Made by a program: the position numbers and the translations under genes | Part shown: piece after piece, positions 28,904-35,834 of the stretch | Numbering within the stretch: the first letter of the stretch is position 1 | Layout: the number at the start of each line of letters is the position of its first letter | NCBI GenBank assembly: GCA_910575265.1 | Contig: CAJTEA010000002.1 | Span: forward strand, 187,503-251,502 | Length of the DNA stretch: 64,000 bases | From: Oscillospiraceae bacterium | GTDB taxonomy: Bacteria; Bacillota; Clostridia; Oscillospirales; Oscillospiraceae | Direction of reading: 5' to 3' | The notes under the pieces: generated by a model | The model's database searches: none | Told to the model about the DNA's origin: nothing | The model's input: only the letters and a program-made list of their open reading frames with translations

Positions 28904-29347
28904 TTACAGACAGCCCTTCTGGATGATAACGCAGGCATAGGGCGCGGTCTCGGTGGTGGACACCACCGCGTAGGCGTTCTGGGCCGCCGTGTAGAAGGGG
29001 AAGCGGTCCATAAAGTCCACCGCGTCCGCCCCCCGGGGGTCGTATCTGGCTACGATGGCCTTGAACTCGTCCCAGACGGTACACTCCAGATCCTTGTGCC
29101 GCTCGGTCTTGTTCATGATGGTCACCGGTTTTTCCACAAAGTCGTCCAGGGGCATAAGCCGCAAAATGGCGTCCAAAATCTCGGTGGCCCGGTGGCCGTC
29201 GCAGCGGATGTTGACGTGCCCCTTGGCCGCCGCGATGGAGGCGGCGGCGAAATTGGAGTCGCCGATGACCAGGGTGTCGCCGTGGCCCATCTCGTGCAGA
29301 ACCTTCAGCAGCTCAGGACTGATGCAGTTGGGGATTCCTCTCAGCAT
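28904..29347 (-). CDS. RbsD/FucU-family sugar mutarotase
   Basis: Interconverts anomers or ring forms of a deoxy or pentose sugar. 147 residues: MLRGIPNCISPELLKVLHEM and GHGDTLVIGDSNF are the family N-terminus with the catalytic His. A C-terminal YAVVSTTETAPYACVIIQKG closes the fold. Closest by eye to FucU. Inside a microcompartment operon that also has fuculose-type aldolases, it probably supplies the correct anomer of a 5-deoxy- or 5-thio-pentose or 6-deoxyhexose for phosphorylation. Confidence 0.9.
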   Translation of the reverse strand: MLRGIPNCISPELLKVLHEMGHGDTLVIGDSNFAAASIAAAKGHVNIRCDGHRATEILDAILRLMPLDDFVEKPVTIMNKTERHKDLECTVWDEFKAIVARYDPRGADAVDFMDRFPFYTAAQNAYAVVSTTETAPYACVIIQKGCL

Positions 29348-29365
29348 AAGTCGTTCCCTTCTTCC

Positions 29366-29674
29366 TTAGTAGTATTCGCCGTGGCGGGTGACGGTCTTTT
29401 GTCCATGGCAGGTAAAGCTGTCGATGATGGCGCAGCAGATCCGGTCGGTCATGACGTTGTTGTCCCCGTGGAGCATGTTGCCCGCGCCGCCGTCGGTGTC
29501 CACCACCACGATGTCCCCCACTCCGGCGCACACGCAGTCGGTGGCGATCTCCCGCTCCCCCTCCGGCTCCATGGTCATGGGGTTGAGATACTCCACCAGC
29601 AGCAGCTTGTAGGGTGGAAGGGCATCATCCTTTACAGTGGACACCAGATTGCCCACCACTCTTCCAATTCGCAT
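29366..29674 (-). CDS. BMC vertex protein, EutN/CcmL family (copy 1)
   Basis: Pentamer capping the vertices of the polyhedral shell. 102 residues beginning MRIGRVVGNLVSTVKDDALP, with the family core (PYKLLLVEYLNP, VGDIVVVDTDGGAGNML). Follows the next EutN gene by 12 bp. A C-terminal GEYY tail extends the usual ~90 residues. Confidence 0.93.
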   Translation of the reverse strand: MRIGRVVGNLVSTVKDDALPPYKLLLVEYLNPMTMEPEGEREIATDCVCAGVGDIVVVDTDGGAGNMLHGDNNVMTDRICCAIIDSFTCHGQKTVTRHGEYY

Positions 29675-29686
29675 TCCCCTACCCCC

Positions 29687-29953
29687 CTACAGCTCTTCGT
29701 TGTACCTGTCGATAAAGCCCACCACCGCCATGTCATAAGGGCCCTGATTGTCCCGGAAAATCCGGGAGGCCTCCTTCTTGGGGATGAGGAACACAAAGTC
29801 CCCCGGCCCGGCCTGGCGGGTGTGGTCGGCGGCGACCACAGTCTCGGCGTCCTTCCCGTTGACGATAAGCTTCACCGTCAGCAGGGGCACCCCCTCCATA
29901 GAGGGGTCCTTCACCGTGGCCACCACTGTACCGGTGATTCGACCGGTAATCAT
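29687..29953 (-). CDS. BMC vertex protein, EutN/CcmL family (copy 2)
   Basis: 88 residues, [20 protein letters not shown], then VPLLTVKLIVNGK and GDFVFLIPKKEASRIF. Standard length. ATG overlaps the stop of the upstream BMC-H gene (TAATG), so translation is coupled. Confidence 0.93.
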   Translation of the reverse strand: MITGRITGTVVATVKDPSMEGVPLLTVKLIVNGKDAETVVAADHTRQAGPGDFVFLIPKKEASRIFRDNQGPYDMAVVGFIDRYNEEL

Positions 29954-30237
29954 TACTCCGCCTTGTCCAGGGAGGGCAGGATGTACTCCACGTCGGAGTG
30001 GGGCCGGGGGATCACATGGGCTCCAAAGAGCTCGCCCACCCGCTTGGCGGCGGCGGCTCCGGCGTCCACGGCGGCCTTAACCGCGCCCACATCGCCCCGC
30101 ACCATAACGGTGACCAGGCCGCTGCCGATCTGGACCTTTCCGATGAGGGATACGTTAGCCGCCTTGACCATGGAGTCCGCCGCCTCGATGGCGCCGATCA
30201 GGCCTCTGGTTTCGATCATTCCAAGAGCTTCTTTCAT
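29953..30237 (-). CDS. BMC-H hexameric shell protein (PduA/CcmK type)
   Basis: Main facet-forming shell protein. 94 residues: [39 protein letters not shown] with the pore loop at IGSGL, and [20 protein letters not shown] 30237 has GGAGGTTATCAAC upstream. It is the only BMC-H in the window, so either it forms all facets or other shell genes lie elsewhere. Confidence 0.95.
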   Translation of the reverse strand: MKEALGMIETRGLIGAIEAADSMVKAANVSLIGKVQIGSGLVTVMVRGDVGAVKAAVDAGAAAAKRVGELFGAHVIPRPHSDVEYILPSLDKAE

Positions 30238-30310
30238 GTTGATAACCTCCGTTTATAATTTGAATGGAATATTACTTATTGTTTTCCGCCAGCGGCGGTG
30301 GGTTCACAAA

Positions 30311-30859
30311 TTACTGCATACTCCGCAGCAAATCGGGGTGGGGCGCGGGGATGACCACGCTCTTCCCCATCAGGCCCTGGGTTTCCTCCAAAGCCTCAGC
30401 CGCCTCCACGGCGGCGGTGACCGCCGCCACCTCGCCGGTGAGCAGGACGAAGGACTTTCCGCCCAGTCCCCGGCCCAGCCGCACCTCCAGCAGGCGGATG
30501 TCCGCCGCTTTGGCGGCGGCGTCGGCGGCGTGGATGGCTGCGCACAGGGAGTAGGTCTCCATCACGCCCACCGACTTCAGGTGTTCGGTATCCGTACAGG
30601 CCATAATGGCCGGGGCCACGCTTTTTTCGATGTTGGCGATGACCAGCGAGTCCACCAGAACGCCGGAGGCCGCCTCCCGGCCCGCCTCCACAGCGGCTCG
30701 GACCGCCGCCACCTCGCCGGACACCACAGTGTAGTGCTTTCCGGCGCAGACGCAGCCGGAGGAGACCAGCGTTACCTCCGCCGCCTTGAGCATCGTGTCG
30801 CACACCAGAAATCCGGTGGGGATGCTCATGACCTCGTTCATACCCAGCGCGTCCATCAT
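30311..30859 (-). CDS. BMC-T trimeric shell protein, PduT-like with pore cysteines
   Basis: Tandem BMC-domain protein forming pseudohexameric trimers. 182 residues: domain 1 (residues 1-90) and domain 2 (95-182, VGVMETYSLCAAIHAADAAA). The pore loop of domain 1 reads SSGCVCAGKHYT, with cysteines where PduT coordinates a [4Fe-4S] cluster. Next to a PduS gene this supports electron passage across the shell. Its start overlaps the PduS stop (ATGATG). ATG 30859. Confidence 0.9.
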   Translation of the reverse strand: MMDALGMNEVMSIPTGFLVCDTMLKAAEVTLVSSGCVCAGKHYTVVSGEVAAVRAAVEAGREAASGVLVDSLVIANIEKSVAPAIMACTDTEHLKSVGVMETYSLCAAIHAADAAAKAADIRLLEVRLGRGLGGKSFVLLTGEVAAVTAAVEAAEALEETQGLMGKSVVIPAPHPDLLRSMQ

Positions 30860-32160
30860 GTCACCGTCCTTATCTCAATCCATTCCCCGGTCACCTGGGT
30901 GACAGTCCCGGAAATGGAGGCGTGTATTCTGGCCCCCAGGCCCTCCGGCTCGGCGATGAGCTGGCCCTTCTGGACTGCCATACCGGCTGCCACCACCGGC
31001 TTGTCAGGCCCTCCAACATGCATTTTCAGGGGGGTGCGCACCGCCTGGACCTCCACCGTACCGGCGAAGGGGGCGTCGGCGTCGTATTTTTCCAAATCCA
31101 GCCGGCTGAGCAGCCGTGCCGTGGGCAGGCGCTTGGTGTCAAAGCCCTGGGGCTGGTACTTGACCTCCTTGACGGGCTTAACTCCCTCTTTCCGCATCCG
31201 GTCCTTGTAGGCCTGCATCATTTTGGAGGGGTGCAGGCCGAAGTTACAGGCGTAGTAGGTGCAGATGCCGCAGTCGCAGCAGGACCAGACGCCGTTGGTG
31301 TCCCCGCCGATGAGGCCGCAGTTCCCCGCGGCCAGGGCCCGCATGACCTTGTGGGGTTGTACGTTCAGCCCCATGGCATTCCGGGGGCACATCTGGGTAC
31401 ACATGGAGCACTGGCAGCACACCGCCCGGGCCATCCGGGCTTCTCTTTGGAGATCGCCGTCCTTCTGGCTCAGAATGGCCGCGTCCCGGGGGAAGGCCAG
31501 CAGGCCGCCGGTGGTCTTGGTGACGACTTCCCCCTCCAGGGATTCCACCACCCGGCCCATGAGGGGCCCGCCAATGATGTACACGCAGTCGCCCACAGGG
31601 CCGCCCGCCAGGTCGGGTAAGAGGCTGAGAGGGGTGCCGATAGGAGCGGAAACCGTCATGGGATTTTGCGCCGCGCCGCCGATGGTAAGCACCTTGTCGG
31701 TGACGGGCCGGCCCTGGAGGGCCTCGTACACCTGATACACAGTGGCGGCGTTGGACACCACGCACCCCACGTCCAGAGGCAGGCCCCCGGTGGGCACCAC
31801 CCGACCGGTGACGCAGTGGATCAGGTTCTGCTCGTCTCCCGCCGGGTAGACCGAGGGGGAGAGATACAGCTCAATGGCCTTGCCCTCCACCGCCCGGCGC
31901 AGGGCGTCCACCATGCCGGCGTTGTGCTCCTTCACGGCGATTACCGCCCGCTCCGCCCCCAGGTGGGCCTTGACACGCAGAGCAGCCGCCGCGATCTCCG
32001 GGGCGAAGGTCTCCACGATGTACCGGTCGGTGCGCAGCAGGGGCTCGCACTCAATGGCGTTGACAATAAAGACTTCGGCCTTTGCCTTGTACTTCACATG
32101 GGTGGGAAAGCCCGCGCCGCCAGCCCCCACCACGCCGGCTTGAAAAATCATGTCCAGCAT
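30856..32160 (-). CDS. PduS-like / RnfC-like flavo-iron-sulfur protein
   Basis: 434 residues. The N-terminal half is the RnfC/NuoF-like flavin and NAD(P)H-binding core (GVVGAGGAGFPTHVKYKA; VYIIGGPLMGR). An SLBB-like region follows. Two [4Fe-4S] motifs are CCQCSMCTQMCPRN and CCDCGICTYYACNFG. The C-terminus is a hybrid-motif-like domain (AGMAVQKGQLIAEPE). PduS is a corrin reductase in B12-dependent compartments, but no B12 enzyme is encoded here, so it may oxidise NADH and pass electrons to the PduT-like pore. Ribosome site is weak. Confidence 0.9.
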   Translation of the reverse strand: MLDMIFQAGVVGAGGAGFPTHVKYKAKAEVFIVNAIECEPLLRTDRYIVETFAPEIAAAALRVKAHLGAERAVIAVKEHNAGMVDALRRAVEGKAIELYLSPSVYPAGDEQNLIHCVTGRVVPTGGLPLDVGCVVSNAATVYQVYEALQGRPVTDKVLTIGGAAQNPMTVSAPIGTPLSLLPDLAGGPVGDCVYIIGGPLMGRVVESLEGEVVTKTTGGLLAFPRDAAILSQKDGDLQREARMARAVCCQCSMCTQMCPRNAMGLNVQPHKVMRALAAGNCGLIGGDTNGVWSCCDCGICTYYACNFGLHPSKMMQAYKDRMRKEGVKPVKEVKYQPQGFDTKRLPTARLLSRLDLEKYDADAPFAGTVEVQAVRTPLKMHVGGPDKPVVAAGMAVQKGQLIAEPEGLGARIHASISGTVTQVTGEWIEIRTVT

Positions 32161-32163
32161 AGG

Positions 32164-33630
32164 CTAAATGATCCGGAAGTCGTCGTGGAGGACGCACCGC
32201 CTTGCCCGGGTGAAGGTCCGGGCGGAGGTCAGCCCCTCACCGGTGGGGGTGGCGATGGTGAGGGTGGCGTGGCCCTCGGCCTCCATTCCCAACCCGGAGT
32301 AGGAGGGGGCGTTCTTCACAAAGATGGTGGTGTTCAGGGCCTTGGCCGCCCGGCTCATGTTCCGCACGTTGGTGGAGTGCATGATGGCCGAGTGCCAGCA
32401 GCCGTTCTCCGCCCGTACCGCCTCCCGGATGGCCTCGTCCACGTCGGACACCCGGACGCAGGCCAGCACCGGCATGAGCATTTCTGTCACGACAAAGGGG
32501 TGATGACCGTCCACCTCGCAGATGATGAGCCGGGGCTTGCCGGTGTAGGAGATGCCGCACTGGTCCAGAATATAGGAGGCGTCCCGGCCCACAAACTTCC
32601 GGCTGGGGGTGTATTTGCCGTTATTCTCCACCAGAACGGCGCGCAGCACCTTGTCGATGTCCCCCCCGCGAATCTGGAACGCCCCGTTGCGCTCCAGCTC
32701 GGACAGAAAGCGGTCAAAAACGGTGCTGACACAGAACACCTCTTTCTCCGCCACACACAGGATGTTGTTCTCATAGGACGCCCCGTCCACCGTGCGCTTG
32801 CCCGCCTTGTCCAGCTCGGCGGTCTCATCCACAATCACCGGGGGATTGCCCGGTCCGGCGCAGACCGCCTTCTTGCCGCTGTTCATAGCCACCTTTACAA
32901 TGGCCTCGCCCCCGGTAACGGACAGCAGCCGCACCTTGGGGTGCTTCATCACCGCCTGGGAGTTCTCCAGACTGGGCTCCGCCGGGGTGGTAATGATGCC
33001 GGAGGGCGCTCCATGGGCCACAAGGGCCTCATGGAGGACCCGGATGGCCTCCTGAGAGGACCGCTTCGCCGCCGGGTGGGGGCTGAACACCACCGTGTTT
33101 CCGGCGGAGATCATGCTGATGGCGTTGTTAATCACCGTAGCCGTGGGATTGGTGGAGGGGATCACCGAGGCGATCACCCCAAAGGGGGCGTGTTCCACCA
33201 GGGTAAAGCCGCCGTCGCCGGTATAGGCCTCGGTGGGGATGTCCTCCGGGCCGGGGGTCTTGTCGGCGGCCAGAAGATTCTTGACCACCTTGTCCTCCAC
33301 ATGGCCGTAGCCCGTCTCCTCATGGGCCATTTCCGCCAGATGCCGGGCGTTGTCCCGGGCGGCCTGACGCATAGCCTCCACCAGCTCCCGCCGCTTTTCC
33401 AGGGAAAGCTGGGTGAACCGCTGGAAGGCCGTCCAGGCCGCTTCCACCGCCGCGTTGGCGTCCTGATACATCCAGCCCCCCACGTTAACCGGGGCCTGGG
33501 CGGACGCCGCCGGACGCAGCACCGCCTGGGGCGCCGCCGGGACGCTCTGGACCGGGGCGGGGGAGGTCCCGCCGCCCATCTGGGCGATGGTCAGGCGTAC
33601 AATCTCCTCCACCTGTTCTTTGGAGAGCAT
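32164..33630 (-). CDS. CoA-acylating aldehyde dehydrogenase, PduP/EutE type
   Basis: Oxidises the compartment aldehyde to acyl-CoA with NAD+. 488 residues. Residues 1-18 (LSKEQVEEIVRLTIAQMG) form the amphipathic encapsulation peptide, followed by a Pro/Ala linker to ~residue 55. The core has NPTATVINNAISMI, VSVTGG-type cofactor loop (LLSVTGGEAIV), GPGNPPVIVDE and the catalytic Cys in ENNILCVAEKEVF. ATG overlaps the EutN stop upstream (TAATG). The acyl-CoA is presumably passed to PduL. Confidence 0.95.
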   Translation of the reverse strand: MLSKEQVEEIVRLTIAQMGGGTSPAPVQSVPAAPQAVLRPAASAQAPVNVGGWMYQDANAAVEAAWTAFQRFTQLSLEKRRELVEAMRQAARDNARHLAEMAHEETGYGHVEDKVVKNLLAADKTPGPEDIPTEAYTGDGGFTLVEHAPFGVIASVIPSTNPTATVINNAISMISAGNTVVFSPHPAAKRSSQEAIRVLHEALVAHGAPSGIITTPAEPSLENSQAVMKHPKVRLLSVTGGEAIVKVAMNSGKKAVCAGPGNPPVIVDETAELDKAGKRTVDGASYENNILCVAEKEVFCVSTVFDRFLSELERNGAFQIRGGDIDKVLRAVLVENNGKYTPSRKFVGRDASYILDQCGISYTGKPRLIICEVDGHHPFVVTEMLMPVLACVRVSDVDEAIREAVRAENGCWHSAIMHSTNVRNMSRAAKALNTTIFVKNAPSYSGLGMEAEGHATLTIATPTGEGLTSARTFTRARRCVLHDDFRII

Positions 33631-33941
33631 TACCGCTCACCTCCTTCTTGGTGCTTGTCAAAGACCCGCTTGTGGTCGATGTCGATGTAGTCAATGATGG
33701 CCGTGATGGTGCAGTCCGCCGGCTTGTCCTTGGTGGTCTCGGTCATCCGGGAGGAGGACCCGGCGCACAGCATAACCACCTCGCCCTCCCCCGCCCCCAC
33801 CGCGTCGATGGCGATGATGGGGGAGCCCTTCTCCTCCATGGTGTCCAGGTCGATGTTCCGGACCACCAGCAGCTTCAGGCCGGTCAGCCGGTCGGACTTG
33901 GAGGTGCTCACCACTGAGCCGATTACTCTTGCAATTTGCAT
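33630..33941 (-). CDS. BMC vertex protein, EutN/CcmL family (copy 3)
   Basis: 103 residues, MQIARVIGSVVSTSKSDRLT, then LLVVRNIDLD and GEGEVVMLCAGSSSRM. Starts at ATG 33941 (GAAGG upstream). The frame continues to 34025 but with no ribosome site and across a repeat element. Three different pentamer genes in one operon are typical of BMCs that tune vertex composition. Confidence 0.93.
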   Translation of the reverse strand: MQIARVIGSVVSTSKSDRLTGLKLLVVRNIDLDTMEEKGSPIIAIDAVGAGEGEVVMLCAGSSSRMTETTKDKPADCTITAIIDYIDIDHKRVFDKHQEGGER

Positions 33942-33958
33942 AGCTTCACCTTCCTTAT

Positions 33959-34110
33959 CTTCCTTTCTTTTGAAAAAGAAAGGAAGCGAAAGAAAACTTT
34001 CCGGAAAAACCATGTTTTTCCTCACGCTTCTGACAGACAGTTGGAAGCAAAACGAAGTTTTGCGCCGAAGTTTCTTTTTGGTTCCTTTTTCTTTTCAAAG
34101 AAAAAGGAAC
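33959..34110. repeat. MITE-like element with ~41-bp terminal inverted repeats
   Basis: 33959-33999 (CTTCCTTTCTTTTGAAAAAG and onward) and 34068-34110 are imperfect inverted copies of each other. Each end is itself a strong hairpin (CTTCCTTTCTTTT / AAGAAAGGAAG; TTCCTTTTTCTTT / AAAGAAAAAGGAA). The element is AT-rich in a GC-rich operon, has no coding capacity, and starts 5 bp after the PduL stop. Confidence 0.65.
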
Positions 34111-34115
34111 ACAGC

Positions 34116-34994
34116 TTAGCGTTTGATTTCAATCTCCAGGCTCATGGCCCGCTCCCGGGCGGCGTCGGTGACAATGCACCGGGGCAGACAGCGGATCACG
34201 GGGATGCCCCGCTTCCAGGCCTCCTCCACATCCCGCTCGGTAACCAAGTCCATGGGCTCAGTTTCCCTGGGCTTTTCCGGGGGCGGGGCGGCTTCCGTTT
34301 TGTGTCCGCCGCAGGAGCCGCCGCACTTGCAGCCTCCGCCGCAGGAACAGCCGGCGCTCCGCTCCGGCTCGGGGCATACCAGCTCCAACAAGTCTCCGTC
34401 AGTAACACACAGGGCGTTGGCCTCGTCGGTGTCCAGATGGACCTCCAGGTCGTGGCCCTCCCCCACCCGGCAGATCACCTGGTCCAGCATACCGCCACGC
34501 TGCCCACTCATGCGCAGGGACACCGCCTGGCCGTCTTTCAGGCCGAAGCAGGCCGCCTGCTGGGGGGACAGGTGCAGGTGCCGGGCCGGTACGATCACCC
34601 CTTGGGGGATGGCCAGCTGGCCCGCCGGACCCCTCAGGGTGCAGCCCGGGGTGCCGTCCACGTCGCCGGACATACGCACCTGGCCGGGAACGCCTAGCTT
34701 CTTGGCCTCGGAGAAGGTCAGCTCCACCTGGGTTTTCCCCCGGACGGGGCCCAGCACCCGGACGTTGGCAAGCTCCCCCCTGGGGCCGGCCACCGCCACC
34801 TTCTCCGCCGCGGCGAACTGTCCCGGCTGGGACAGGGCCTTGCAGGGGTGGAGGGCATAGCCTGGGCCAAAGAGCCGGTCCAGGTCCTCCCGGCTCAGGT
34901 GGACGTGGCGGGCGCTCACCCCGGCGGGGACAAATCTGGTCCCCATGGCGGCCAAGTGGGAGAGCACCGCGTTGCGAATATCCTTCCTCTCCAT
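34116..34994 (-). CDS. pduL: PduL-type phosphotransacylase with Cys-rich linker and C-terminal extension
   Basis: Converts acyl-CoA plus phosphate to acyl-phosphate and CoA, recycling CoA in the lumen. Residues 1-190 hold two PduL beta-barrel halves, with zinc-binding SARHVHLSREDL and PARHLHLSPQQA. Normal PduL ends near 210-220. Here residues ~212-230 are a cysteine-rich run (CSCGGGCKCGGSCGG) and ~245-292 form an extra domain (LVTERDVEEAWKRG, then CLPRCIVTDAARERA). The usual N-terminal encapsulation helix is short (MERKDIRNAVLSHLAAMG). ATG 34994 lies 3 bp after the aldolase stop. Confidence 0.92.
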   Translation of the reverse strand: MERKDIRNAVLSHLAAMGTRFVPAGVSARHVHLSREDLDRLFGPGYALHPCKALSQPGQFAAAEKVAVAGPRGELANVRVLGPVRGKTQVELTFSEAKKLGVPGQVRMSGDVDGTPGCTLRGPAGQLAIPQGVIVPARHLHLSPQQAACFGLKDGQAVSLRMSGQRGGMLDQVICRVGEGHDLEVHLDTDEANALCVTDGDLLELVCPEPERSAGCSCGGGCKCGGSCGGHKTEAAPPPEKPRETEPMDLVTERDVEEAWKRGIPVIRCLPRCIVTDAARERAMSLEIEIKR

Positions 34995-34997
34995 AAA

Positions 34998-35816
34998 CTA
35001 CCGCCCCTGGATGCTGGCCATGACACCGCGCACCACACTGGCCACCTCGCCGTTCTCACAGGGGGTACCGCCGGGGCAGCTCTGCCCCTGTGAACAGGGG
35101 GAGGGCTGTCCGGACGCCGCAAAGCGGCAGACGGGACGTCCGCCGGTGGTGATGCCCAGCCTGGTCCTGGTCTCCACCAGCCGGTCCACCTGCTCGCAGG
35201 ACAGCTCGTTGGCCCGGCCGATGATGTTGCCGGTATACATGGTGACCAGGGCGTAATACTCCAGCGACTCCATACGCATATAGGCCTGCATGGGGCTCAT
35301 GCCCCAGGTCAGCGCCCCATGGTTGGCCAGCAGCACCCCGTTGTGGGTGCGGCAGTAGGGGGCGATGGAGTCGGGGACCTCCTGGGTGCCGGGGGTGGCG
35401 TAGGGGGCCACCGGCACCACGCCCAGCTGGACCACCCCCTCGGGCAGGATGGGCCGGTCCAGGGCGATGCCCGCGATGGCGAAGGAGGTCGCCACCGGCG
35501 GGTGGGCGTGGACGCAGGCGATGAGGTCTGGGTTCTCCTGATACACCCGCAGATGCATCTTCAGCTCGCTGGAGGGCTTCCGGGTCCCCTGGAGCACATG
35601 GCCCTCCAGATCCACCTTAATCAGCATCTCGTCGGTCATATACCCCTTGCTCACCCCGGTGGGGGTGGTCCAGAGGGTGGTGGGAGAGACCTTGCAGGTG
35701 ATGTTTCCGTCGTTGGACACCACATAGTTTTTGGCGTACATCCGCCGCCCCACCTCCAGAATTTCCGCTTTCGCGTCCCGGTCGGAGAGGTAGCGGTCCC
35801 GCTCTTCACCGTACAT
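34998..35816 (-). CDS. BMC-associated class II aldolase with C-terminal encapsulation-type helix
   Basis: Probable signature enzyme of the compartment: retro-aldol cleavage of a ketose-1-phosphate to DHAP plus an aldehyde. 272 residues: SNDGNITCKVS (phosphate site), Glu in SSELKMHLRVY, zinc ligands in CVHAHPPVA and LLANHGALTWG. After residue 215 comes a Ser/Gly/Cys/Pro-rich linker and a short amphipathic C-terminal helix (GEVASVVRGVMASIQG) of the kind that targets enzymes to BMC interiors. Related to aldolases of the fucose/rhamnose (GRM5-like) compartments. ATG 35816. Confidence 0.9.
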   Translation of the reverse strand: MYGEERDRYLSDRDAKAEILEVGRRMYAKNYVVSNDGNITCKVSPTTLWTTPTGVSKGYMTDEMLIKVDLEGHVLQGTRKPSSELKMHLRVYQENPDLIACVHAHPPVATSFAIAGIALDRPILPEGVVQLGVVPVAPYATPGTQEVPDSIAPYCRTHNGVLLANHGALTWGMSPMQAYMRMESLEYYALVTMYTGNIIGRANELSCEQVDRLVETRTRLGITTGGRPVCRFAASGQPSPCSQGQSCPGGTPCENGEVASVVRGVMASIQGR

Positions 35817-35834
35817 GGCTGGTCTCCTCCTTTC

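Noticed and set aside
30856-32160. Evidence for a B12-dependent (Pdu/Eut) compartment because of PduS
   Set aside because: No diol dehydratase, ethanolamine lyase, reactivase or adenosyltransferase gene is present; PduS also occurs in B12-independent compartments.
28745-33690. Very long + strand open frames opposite the BMC operon (821 and 674 codons)
   Set aside because: Antisense shadows of pduS, pduP and shell genes; no recognisable domains and low-complexity composition.
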